NCBI GenBank assembly: GCA_022360105.1
Contig: JAKSDL010000070.1
Coordinates: 1-5,538, forward strand
DNA: 5,538 nucleotides
Source: Pseudomonadota bacterium
Lineage (GTDB): Bacteria; SAR324; XYD2-FULL-50-16; JAHJRI01
Direction: 5' to 3'
This document shows, piece by piece, positions 1 through 5,538 of this stretch. The position numbers and the translations under genes were made by a program. Within the stretch, counting starts at the first letter, position 1. Every line of letters begins with the position of its first letter. The notes under the pieces were generated by a model. That model did not search any database, was not told the DNA's origin, and saw nothing but the letters and a program-made list of their open reading frames with translations.

Positions 1-1
1 A

Positions 2-1543
2 TATGAAGATCAGATCACTGGCAAAGCCGAATCCAAATGGATCAGATCAAGCTATATTCCGGTCTCGGACAACCGGGAGAAGCCATTTTTAGTTCTGGTC
101 ATATCGAAAGACATAGCGCTGGATAAAAAGGCCGGGATCAATTCCGGTGAGAAGGAGGACCAATACAAAATCTCGATTGATGAAGCTGCCGTTGGAATGG
201 CGATAGTAAATAAGGAAGGTGAAGTTGAAACCGTTAACTATGCTGCCTGTAAGCTATTTAGCTATAGTGAGGAAGAGTTTTTATCTCTTTCTTTTACCGA
301 TATTACACATCCATCCGATCTGGAAGTCAGCATGCAGCAATTCAACCGCTGTATCAAAGAACGTCGACCGGTGCAGTTTGAAAAAAGGTATTTGACAATG
401 CAGGGGGAGACTATAAATGCCCTGACCTCTATAGGTCCGGTTTTTGACAGCAAAGGAGAGTTGAAATACATTTTCGCTCTTTTGCAGGACATCACCCGAC
501 TTAAACGGACCGAAGAGGCCTTGCGTTCAAGTGAGGCCGCTTTGAACGAAGCCCAGGAAATTGCCAATATCGGCTCTTTTTATTGGGATAAGAAAACCGA
601 CACAATTACCTGGTCCAAACAGATGTTCGAAATTGCAGGAATTGCCCCTGAAGAATTTGAAGGGAAACTAAAGGGAGTATTAGAAAGATTTATTCATCCT
701 GACGATGTTGAATCCACCACAAACCAGGTCAACGAAATGGTTGCCCGAGGACATTCCTGGCCAATGGAGTTTCGGGTTGTCCGCCCTGATGGTCAGCTGC
801 GTTGGATTCGCTCCGGCTCCAGAATAATTCTTGATGAGAAAGGAGAATCGATAGCGAGTGTTGGTGTTAATCAGGACATTACCGACCAAAAACTGACGGA
901 AGAACAGATCAAAGCTTCTCTAAAAGAAAAAGAGACATTGCTTCAGGAAATCCATCATCGGGTGAAGAACAACATGCAGATCATTTCCAGCCTGTTGAAG
1001 CTTCAAGCCGGAAAATTCGAAGATCAGCAGTTAAAGGAAGCGTTTTTGGAGAGTCAGAGCAGAATCAATTCAATGTCGATTGTACACGAGATTCTCCATG
1101 AATCACATAATCTTTCAAAAATCAAAATCGAACCTTACCTGCAAAGCATATCTGCAAGCCTGGCCCAATCATACCAGGTTAAAGGTTCAAATGTGCATCT
1201 TGACGTTGCGGCTGATGATGTGGAATTGAATATCGAACAGGCAAATCCGATTGGATTGATCCTGAATGAACTGGTCTCCAATGCTTACAAATACGCCTTT
1301 GACGCCCAGCCAAGCGGTTGGATTAAAATTGAGTTAAAAAAGACAGATGAATTAACCCTTGAACTGATTGTCGAAGACAACGGCAAAGGTATGCCCACTA
1401 ATTTTGATTGGCGAAACAGTGACACACTTGGTTTACAATTGGTTCTAACCCTGGTTGAAAACCAGCTTGACGGGTTGATTCAATACGAATCCAACCAAGG
1501 AAGTAAATTCACCGTTTTGTTTGAGATAAAGAAAAATCAATGA
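2..1543 (+). CDS. Multi-PAS sensor histidine kinase, HisKA_2 family (5'-truncated by window edge)
   Basis: This is a signalling kinase that should autophosphorylate a histidine and pass the phosphate to a response regulator. The frame is open from base 2, so the ATG at 197 is internal and the true start lies upstream; 513 residues are visible. Numbering from base 2, residues 1-40 look like the end of a first PAS/PAC domain (WIRSSYIPVSDN). A second PAS spans about 57-170 and a third, PAS_3-like, about 181-300 (FIHPDD, EFRVVRPDGQLRWI). The HisKA_2 dimerisation and phosphoacceptor region follows (EIHHRVKNNMQIISSLLKLQ, histidines at bases 953-958). The ATPase domain shows an N box (NELVSNAYKYAF), a G1 box (EDNGKGMP) and a G2 box (DTLGLQLV), so the catalytic core appears intact. 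No membrane segment is visible, so it may be cytosolic or anchored upstream. No response regulator is adjacent. The family is clear; the ligand and partner are unknown. Confidence 0.93.
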   Translation, partial: YEDQITGKAESKWIRSSYIPVSDNREKPFLVLVISKDIALDKKAGINSGEKEDQYKISIDEAAVGMAIVNKEGEVETVNYAACKLFSYSEEEFLSLSFTDITHPSDLEVSMQQFNRCIKERRPVQFEKRYLTMQGETINALTSIGPVFDSKGELKYIFALLQDITRLKRTEEALRSSEAALNEAQEIANIGSFYWDKKTDTITWSKQMFEIAGIAPEEFEGKLKGVLERFIHPDDVESTTNQVNEMVARGHSWPMEFRVVRPDGQLRWIRSGSRIILDEKGESIASVGVNQDITDQKLTEEQIKASLKEKETLLQEIHHRVKNNMQIISSLLKLQAGKFEDQQLKEAFLESQSRINSMSIVHEILHESHNLSKIKIEPYLQSISASLAQSYQVKGSNVHLDVAADDVELNIEQANPIGLILNELVSNAYKYAFDAQPSGWIKIELKKTDELTLELIVEDNGKGMPTNFDWRNSDTLGLQLVLTLVENQLDGLIQYESNQGSKFTVLFEIKKNQ

Positions 1544-1563
1544 CCGAAACAAAAGATCTTTGC

Positions 1564-2211
1564 CTAATAGGTATTTTTGGGCAAATCCGCTACTGAGGCC
1601 AGCGCCCTGGCAATTTTATCCTTTCCCCATGGTTTTGGGGTTGTTGGGGCAACATCATCTGCTACCAGTGTCGTACCCCAGCCGACTTTTGTTATCTCAA
1701 CCTCACCACCCCGGTTGGAGATCACAACCCCTTTTCCCTTTAACAAAGCGACTTCGAATTTTCCGCCGTCCCAGAAACCACCCCAGAACTCTGTTCCTTT
1801 AATGCCTATCACAGCAAGATTTGTCCTGTATTTGACATGATTGGTCTTCAACCGAGCCAACTTTCCCGAAACAGCTCTGAAAAAGCCCCGTGCAAAACGA
1901 TAGAGGCTGACGCCAGCACCTGTATTTGTATTGTACCGGAACTCTTCAATCAAAAAATCTGTGTTATTACCCAGGGTAAGGCCGGCACCGTCTTGCATTT
2001 CGATTTTTAAACGGGTTTTATTTCCTGTGAATATCCTGTCGCCCGAATACAGTTTGCTACCTTTTTTCAGATTACGAGATTCCCCTTGATTAACGGCTGA
2101 GGCTTTTCCGGACATAGCTTTCACCAAACCGGCCTCAACAAGGCTATCAGCATAAGCAAAAACGGTACTAAGTAAAAACCATACCGCAAAACCTATGGCA
2201 ATTCGTTTCAT
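1564..2211 (-). CDS. Secreted FecR-domain protein
   Basis: This is a 215-residue protein with an N-terminal signal peptide: MKR, then a hydrophobic core to about residue 19, with likely cleavage after VFAYA (residue 21). The rest is a FecR domain at about residues 35-185. It carries the typical pattern LKKGSKLYSGDRIFTG (48-63), DGAGLTLG (74-81) and the late motif NLAVIGIKGTEF (131-142). In the classical FecR sigma regulator this domain sits periplasmically behind a transmembrane helix and a cytosolic anti-sigma segment. Here there is neither a cytosolic N-terminus nor a sigma factor nearby, so this is a stand-alone exported FecR protein, a type common in environmental Proteobacteria and of unknown role. 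The start is supported by a purine-rich ribosome site. The gene converges on the upstream kinase with 20 bp between stop codons and no strong terminator. The domain call is firm and the function open. Confidence 0.88.
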   Translation of the reverse strand: MKRIAIGFAVWFLLSTVFAYADSLVEAGLVKAMSGKASAVNQGESRNLKKGSKLYSGDRIFTGNKTRLKIEMQDGAGLTLGNNTDFLIEEFRYNTNTGAGVSLYRFARGFFRAVSGKLARLKTNHVKYRTNLAVIGIKGTEFWGGFWDGGKFEVALLKGKGVVISNRGGEVEITKVGWGTTLVADDVAPTTPKPWGKDKIARALASVADLPKNTY

Positions 2212-2551
2212 CCATTCCCCTTTATTAAAGGTTTCCGCCCGATCTTTTGTTAAATAATCAATTGTCCCAGTCTGTTATTTTAGGGAGTATACTTATCAAG
2301 TACCAGCTTTAATCGGGATTTTTTAGTAATTGCGCGGAATAATGAAAAATCTCGACGCTATAGCACGGTAAATACTTTGGAAACGATTTTCCCAAAAGCC
2401 CACTCCGGACAATGTCATGATTTTGGGTTATGCCAGATTAAATGAATGCCAAATCAACCAGGGAGTTGATCGACTAGCCATGCTGCCAGACAAGATTGAT
2501 TGACGAGTGAAACAGTCGGTGTCATTCTGGTTATTTAGAAGTATCAATTGG
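2212..2551. other. Intergenic region without a recognisable gene
   Basis: This stretch separates the divergent FecR and MFS genes. Apart from the FecR ribosome site I see no gene. A minus-strand TATACT (complement of 2286-2291) and TTGATA (complement of 2294-2299) could belong to a FecR promoter, but neither has a well-spaced partner. A plus-strand frame is open from about 2284 to 2443, about 53 codons, but it has no good start and no recognisable domain. The hexamer ATGCCA occurs twice at 16-bp spacing (2430 and 2446), which may be chance. Confidence 0.5.
2217..2223 (-). promoter_or_regulatory. Ribosome binding site of the FecR-domain gene
   Basis: On the minus strand the sequence AAAGGGG lies 5 nt before the ATG at 2209-2211. 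It fixes that ATG as the start and agrees with the signal peptide beginning at once (MKRIAIGF). Confidence 0.7.
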
Positions 2552-2573
2552 TTAACTGGTACTTGAACGGAAA
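2552..2573 (-). repeat. Repeat copy 1 (inverted orientation)
   Basis: Read on the minus strand, these 22 bases match the copy at 5252-5273 at 19 of 22 positions without gaps. The three differences are all transitions. The shared core begins TTTCCGTTCA and ends AGTTAA. Confidence 0.65.
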
Positions 2574-2655
2574 ACCCATAAAGCTTTACCATTCGGCCTT
2601 TTATGAAGAGATTTTTACTGCGAATACAATACGATTCAGTATAAATCCAAGGGGT

Positions 2656-2680
2656 TTTCGTTCAGGCACTAACTAGTTAT
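2656..2680 (+). repeat. Repeat copy 2
   Basis: It shares the exact 13-mer CGTTCAGGCACTA (2659-2671) with the copy at 5256-5268. It differs from that copy by an extra four bases that duplicate ACTA (ACTAACTAGTTA against ACTAGTTA) and by one base fewer before the core. It forms the right inverted arm of the segment upstream of the MFS gene. Confidence 0.65.
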
Positions 2681-2687
2681 AAACATT

Positions 2688-3872
2688 ATGCATCCATCTC
2701 AAAAACCATCAATTATTCTCAGACTTGCCTTGCCCATTTATGTCCCCAGTATACTCATGTCTTTCGGAGTTGGAATGGTCATATTGGTCTTACCGCTGTT
2801 TGCACTTGAAATAACAGGGAGTTATGCATCCGCAAGCCTTGCCATGGCCATGTTTGGCCCCGGCACCTTGCTGGCTGATATTCCCGCTGGTATGCTGATT
2901 TCAAGACTGGGAGTAAGGCCGGTGATGTTGTTGGGTATACTGTTAATGGCCAGTGCCGCTTTTATTGCAGCTCTGGCCGGTCCTGCCTATTTTCTGGGAA
3001 TTGCCGTCTTTGTATTGGGAATGGGCAGGGGATTTGTGATGCTTTCCCGCATGGCCTACATCACTGACATAGCCCAGGGAAAGATCGGACAAGCTATGTC
3101 TGCCGTTGGCGGGGCCATGAGAGTCGGGGTGTTTTTAGGGCCTATTGTTGCCGGATTTATAGCCAAATACTTCGGTTTTACCCCGGCATTGATGATTGCC
3201 GGACTGGTCATAGGCTCTACAATTCTCTTTATTGGTTTTCTCTCGGGAGTCAGTCGTCCAACTGCAGCAGAACACGGCAATAATCCCTTTAAATCAGTCA
3301 AATCTGTTCTGATAAAATACAAGAAGGTATTTTTAACGGCCGGAACTGCAGTGATTGGACTCACTGTGATACGGTCGGTGCGCTTAATTATCATCCCACT
3401 CTGGGGAGATTCCATTGGGCTGGATGAAGCACAAATCGGTTTGATCGCCGGAGTTCCCATGGGGCTGGAAATGTTCATGTTTTATCCGGTGGGGTTGATA
3501 ATGGACCGTTTCGGTAGAAAGTGGGTTTCAGTGCCCTGTTTGGGAATATTTTCCTTTGCGTTGGCGTTGATTCCATTTTGCAGCTCTTTTACCGCCCTAA
3601 TGGCTGTTGTGCTTGTGATGGGATTTGGTAACGGATTGGGTAGCGGAATATTTTTAACGCTTGGAGCCGATTTTTCGCCTTCCGAAGGTCGCGGAGAATT
3701 TCTCGGAGTCTGGCGCCTCTTTGGGGATACCGGCTCCACAACAGGCCCTTTCCTGATCAGCGTCATAATGGAAGCCCTCACCCTCACATTCGCCACACTC
3801 ACAGCCGCCGCTATCGGCCTGGTCGGAGCATTAATCATGTTGTTCTTTGTGAAAGAATCCAGGGCCAAGTAG
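2688..3872 (+). CDS. Major facilitator superfamily (MFS) transporter
   Basis: This is a 394-residue inner-membrane transporter of the usual 12-helix MFS length. The first helix begins near residue 13 (LALPIYVPSILMSFGVGMVI). The loop between helices 2 and 3 has the MFS signature motif A (AGMLISRLGVRP, 67-78), and the second half repeats it as VGLIMDRFGRKW (268-279), confirming the duplicated fold. Helices 4 and 5 show GMGRGFVMLSR (111-121) and the glycine-rich motif C-like GGAMRVGVFLGPIVAGF (141-157), which is frequent in drug-efflux antiporters. A central hydrophilic loop lies at about 189-212. Export of a small molecule is plausible, but the substrate cannot be read from sequence. The ATG at 2688 is the first possible start, since a stop at 2670-2672 closes the frame upstream. 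It has no clear ribosome site; the nearest AGGGG lies over 30 nt upstream. TATAAA at 2640-2645 is a possible -10 box without a good -35. Confidence 0.9.
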   Translation: MHPSQKPSIILRLALPIYVPSILMSFGVGMVILVLPLFALEITGSYASASLAMAMFGPGTLLADIPAGMLISRLGVRPVMLLGILLMASAAFIAALAGPAYFLGIAVFVLGMGRGFVMLSRMAYITDIAQGKIGQAMSAVGGAMRVGVFLGPIVAGFIAKYFGFTPALMIAGLVIGSTILFIGFLSGVSRPTAAEHGNNPFKSVKSVLIKYKKVFLTAGTAVIGLTVIRSVRLIIIPLWGDSIGLDEAQIGLIAGVPMGLEMFMFYPVGLIMDRFGRKWVSVPCLGIFSFALALIPFCSSFTALMAVVLVMGFGNGLGSGIFLTLGADFSPSEGRGEFLGVWRLFGDTGSTTGPFLISVIMEALTLTFATLTAAAIGLVGALIMLFFVKESRAK

Positions 3873-3921
3873 CCATTTGGGTGATTACAAGCAGCCTTCC
3901 CATGTTCAACGAATTCTGCTG

Positions 3922-4626
3922 CTACAAATCTTCCAGGAGCTTACTTTTTTTGTTTTTAAACTCATCTTCCGTTATCAGTCCGTCATCAAGCATTTGTTTA
4001 AGCATCTTTAATCTTTCGGCAACCGAGAGTTCTTTTTTTGTGGAGGACTTAATTACTTTGGGCTGACTCTGAGGAACAGAGACGTGCTTCTTAATGGTGA
4101 AATTATGTTTTCGAACAGCCAGATTTGCTGTGGAGGAGTCAGAACCAATGATTCCAATTGTCAACTGAACCGGAACTGAAAATGATCCAAAATTCAAATT
4201 ACCTTCCGGAATGTCTTTTTGAGTAACCACGAATCCGTCTGCTCTGAAGTTTTTAAGAGCTTTTTTTCGCCATTTATCTCCAATTTGTGATTTTGTAATA
4301 GCCCTGTCTCTTCTAACGCAACGCCAATCGTCTTCAAAAGTATTGCAATGAGAGACATAGGTATTGATGCTGGAGAACTGGACAGAAGCATAATAGTTTA
4401 TGTTTCGAATCATATCACTATATCTTGCCCTTAATTCCTGCCTATTAATGTGAATTTCGTTTCCATAAGGATCGTAGTTGGTGTTTTTTTCTACCCATTT
4501 AGCAAATTTATTGAATTCCCGATTGATGACCGAATTATCCAGCTGAACATCCATAGAAGAGCAGCCTGCAAATATCAGAACAAAAGACAAAAAAGCAGAC
4601 AAAAGACCAAAGCGTTTAACCATCAT
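3922..4626 (-). CDS. Outer-membrane-type lipoprotein with C-terminal SHOCT domain
   Basis: This is a 234-residue protein. A lipoprotein signal at residues 1-22 ends in the lipobox IFAGC, so Cys22 should be lipidated. Ser at +2 argues against inner-membrane retention. Residues 30-180 are hydrophilic, match no domain I know, and include two cysteines (94 and 103) that could form a disulfide. The C-terminus, about 201-232, is a SHOCT module (ERLKMLKQMLDDGLITEDEF), a short helical pair usually found at protein ends and thought to mediate oligomerisation or contacts. A flexible stretch rich in Ser, Lys and Pro links the two parts. The gene converges with the MFS gene, 49 bp apart. An imperfect AGCAGC/GCTGCT pairing (3890-3895 with 3918-3923) has no T-tract and is not convincing as a terminator. 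Lipoprotein and SHOCT calls are firm; the function is unknown. Confidence 0.88.
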   Translation of the reverse strand: MMVKRFGLLSAFLSFVLIFAGCSSMDVQLDNSVINREFNKFAKWVEKNTNYDPYGNEIHINRQELRARYSDMIRNINYYASVQFSSINTYVSHCNTFEDDWRCVRRDRAITKSQIGDKWRKKALKNFRADGFVVTQKDIPEGNLNFGSFSVPVQLTIGIIGSDSSTANLAVRKHNFTIKKHVSVPQSQPKVIKSSTKKELSVAERLKMLKQMLDDGLITEDEFKNKKSKLLEDL

Positions 4627-4632
4627 TAAGAT

Positions 4633-4640
4633 CCCCTTTT
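4633..4640 (-). promoter_or_regulatory. Ribosome binding site of the SHOCT lipoprotein
   Basis: AAAAGGGG on the minus strand lies 6 nt before the first of two tandem ATG codons (4624-4626, then 4621-4623). It favours the first ATG, although the second, at 9 nt, is also usable and changes only one residue. Confidence 0.65.
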
Positions 4641-4735
4641 GAGTTAATTATCTGAAATACATCTTGAATGAACGTTTTTGTTTTCTCTCAAAAAACCAAT
4701 CAGCACTAATCCTATTATACCAATCATAACCTTAG

Positions 4736-5137
4736 TCTTCAACAGCAGGCGGACTGAAACTGCAACTGCTCTCTCAGTTGGATATGCTTTCCAGGGTGAA
4801 AATGGTTGTTCTGATCGAACAGGTGGGGGTGTCAAAACAGGCTGTAAGTCGTATGACTAACAAATGCGAGGAATTGGGATATATTGAGAGAAAAATGGAC
4901 AGGGATGATGAAAGAAATAGGGTGGGAGGTTTTTCAGAAAAGGGAGTGGAATCAATGTCGATCGCGGGCGCAGCTATCAAACAGGCTGAATTGTAGATCG
5001 AAAAAGTAATTGGTTCAAACGATTTCAAACCCCTTGAAACCTTGACAGCTAAAGTGTGTGATCAACCGGATCTGGTTGCCATCGATTTTGCTCAATCCGG
5101 TTTGCGAGCTAAAACTGCATTCAACAAGGCAAATTAG
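4736..5137 (+). pseudogene. Decayed MarR-family transcriptional regulator
   Basis: Read in one frame, this stretch encodes the core of a MarR winged-helix DNA-binding domain. A recognition helix (GVSKQAVSRMTNKCEELGY, bases about 4826-4882) is followed by a wing with the charged family pattern (ERKMDRDDERNR) and FSEKG. The frame then meets TAG at 4994-4996, where the context AEL*IEKVIGSNDF suggests a former Gln codon. It resumes with a plausible dimerisation helix (IEKVIGSNDFKPLETLTAKV) to a stop at 5135-5137. The N-terminal helix of about 40 residues normal for MarR is missing: a stop at 4733-4735 closes the frame and no start codon with a ribosome site is visible. The segment SRVKMVVLIEQVG before the recognition helix looks shorter than usual, suggesting a small internal deletion. 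A truncated, nonfunctional remnant is the best reading; the substitute start TTG at 4778 would give only a fragment of 72 residues. Confidence 0.68.
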
Positions 5138-5219
5138 CTCGTCACACACAATAACGGGGCTCTATTTTTGAAGCAGGAACCCCGAAATCTGCAAGTTTTA
5201 GTTCCCGGCAAAAAGTCGC

Positions 5220-5250
5220 CTGTTAACACCTTATTGGTAAGGCTCAACAG
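5220..5250 (-). terminator. Candidate intrinsic terminator of the GDPD gene
   Basis: An imperfect hairpin has outer stem CTGTT/AACAG (5220-5224 with 5246-5250) and inner stem CCTTA/TAAGG (5229-5233 with 5238-5242) around a 4-nt loop, separated by a small internal loop. On the minus strand it lies just downstream of the GDPD stop, and a run of five T follows about 5 nt later (complement of 5210-5214). The stem has low GC and the T-run is short and displaced, so termination is plausible but weak. Confidence 0.4.
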
Positions 5251-5251
5251 C

Positions 5252-5273
5252 TTTCCGTTCAGGCACTAGTTAA
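5252..5273 (+). repeat. Repeat copy 3, overlapping the GDPD stop codon
   Basis: This 22-bp copy contains CGTTCAGGCACTA at 5256-5268 and ends AGTTAA. It is in the same orientation as the copy at 2656-2680 and inverted relative to 2552-2573. Read on the minus strand it contains the codons AAC TAG that end the GDPD frame. No inverted partner is evident between 5138 and 5250, so it looks like a solitary end. Confidence 0.65.
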
Positions 5274-5538
5274 GATTTTTGCAATTGGCATAATAAGTTA
5301 CAGTTGCCGGCCAATCCGTGAAGATACCCAGGATGCCGACTTTTTGGGCCAAGACATCCAACACCTCCATCATATCACCATCGTTGTTAATCACATTTTT
5401 GGTTGTCTGATAATACCAGCCACCACCACTTTTCAAAAGCCCTGATCGTTCCAGTGTCCAGGTTATGATTTCCAGTCCGGCTTTTTTGGCTTCCTTGGCA
5501 TATAGTGATGGAACAATTTTATTGTTCTTAACATCAAG
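5266..5538 (-). CDS. Glycerophosphodiester phosphodiesterase, C-terminal part (runs off window)
   Basis: The minus-strand frame is open from the right window edge to a TAG at 5266-5268, giving 90 residues with no start inside the window. The sequence reads like the C-terminus of a GlpQ-type [18 protein letters not shown] matches the late beta strand of the TIM barrel, followed by [23 protein letters not shown] and the ending [19 protein letters not shown]. The family hydrolyses glycerophosphodiesters to glycerol-3-phosphate and an alcohol, usually in the periplasm for this long type. The metal-binding and catalytic residues lie in the N-terminal part and are not visible. The last two codons and the stop fall inside a short dispersed repeat, so the natural C-terminus may have been replaced by a few residues. 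The family call rests on motif recognition; activity cannot be judged. Confidence 0.8.
   Translation of the reverse strand, partial: LDVKNNKIVPSLYAKEAKKAGLEIITWTLERSGLLKSGGGWYYQTTKNVINNDGDMMEVLDVLAQKVGILGIFTDWPATVTYYANCKNLN

Larger units (their letters stand above)
2552..2680. mobile_element. MITE-like segment bounded by inverted copies of a ~22-bp repeat
   Basis: The left arm (2552-2577, containing TGAACGGAAAACCC) is the imperfect reverse complement of the right arm (2651-2680, containing GGGGTTTTCGTTCA). The inner 13-14 bp match with a one-base indel, and outward differences are mainly transitions. The 74 bp between the arms carries no coding frame. Small size, terminal inverted repeats, lack of coding capacity and a further copy of the end sequence at 5252 fit a non-autonomous element. 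The segment ends 7 bp before the MFS start codon, so it would form most of that gene's immediate leader. Exact ends and target duplication cannot be fixed. It could instead be a folded regulatory or repeat-family sequence of the REP/hairpin kind. Confidence 0.45.

Noticed and set aside
1559..1584. TTTGCC...GGCAAA inverted repeat between the kinase and FecR stops as a bidirectional terminator
   Set aside because: Six AT-rich base pairs around a 14-nt loop with no following T-run; too weak to call.
1560..1840. Two plus-strand frames of 80 and 87 codons
   Set aside because: Both lie antisense to the FecR-domain gene, are rich in Pro and Ser as expected of shadow frames, and have no domain or ribosome site.
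2284..2443. Open plus-strand frame of about 53 codons in the intergenic region
   Set aside because: It has no ATG or GTG start with a ribosome site, and the translation resembles no known protein.
3056..3868. Two long minus-strand frames inside the MFS gene
   Set aside because: They are antisense to a clear 12-helix transporter, show no recognisable domain, and are composition shadows.
4644..4835. Minus-strand frame ending in a short hydrophobic peptide (MIGIIGLVLIGFL) just upstream of the lipoprotein
   Set aside because: The hydrophobic stretch hints at a one-helix small protein, but the only start with an AAGG nearby has a 2-nt gap, the longer version overlaps the MarR remnant antisense, and there is no family match. 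It stays a remote possibility.
4678..4860. Plus-strand 60-codon frame
   Set aside because: It overlaps the MarR remnant in another frame, has no domain, and does not supply the missing MarR N-terminus.
4774..5028. Minus-strand 84-codon frame
   Set aside because: It is antisense to the MarR remnant, Ser- and Ile-rich, with no ribosome site.
5155..5184. CGGGG...CCCCG hairpin downstream of the MarR remnant
   Set aside because: Only five base pairs with a 20-nt loop and no T-tract; noted but not strong enough as a terminator.

Overview
The window looks like chromosomal DNA from a Gram-negative bacterium of moderate GC content. A secreted FecR-domain protein, an outer-membrane-type lipoprotein with a SHOCT tail, a multi-PAS HisKA_2 kinase and a periplasmic-type glycerophosphodiester phosphodiesterase (GDPD) together suggest a metabolically versatile, sediment-type bacterium. 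My impression is Desulfobacterota (old Deltaproteobacteria), but this comes from protein style only and is not proven.

Layout, left to right. The 3' part of a multi-PAS histidine kinase (+, 2-1543) is open through the left edge, so its true start lies outside the window. It runs head-on into a secreted FecR-domain protein gene (-, 1564-2211), with only 20 bp between the stop codons. A 476-bp gene-free stretch follows. Its right end holds a roughly 129-bp segment (2552-2680) bounded by inverted copies of a short repeat. Then come a 12-helix MFS transporter (+, 2688-3872) and, convergent with it, a SHOCT-domain lipoprotein (-, 3922-4626). Next is a decayed MarR-family regulator (+, 4736-5137) with no N-terminus and an in-frame amber codon. 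Last are a candidate hairpin terminator and the 3' end of a GDPD gene (-, 5266-5538) that runs off the right edge. This GDPD fragment has no start codon in the window, so start-dependent ORF calling misses it.

The genes do not form an operon: neighbours are convergent or divergent and their functions are not obviously linked, as expected of an accessory or rearranged region. The main unexplained signal is a repeat of about 22 bp with core CGTTCAGGCACTA. It occurs three times: inverted at 2552-2573, direct at about 2656-2680, and direct at 5252-5273. The first two copies bound a MITE-like segment just upstream of the MFS start codon. The third supplies the last two codons and the stop codon of the GDPD gene. 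With the MarR remnant and a possible vestigial start codon after the kinase, this points to past rearrangement. I see no complete new defence or biosynthetic system, no CRISPR array, no tRNA or rRNA, and no transposase.
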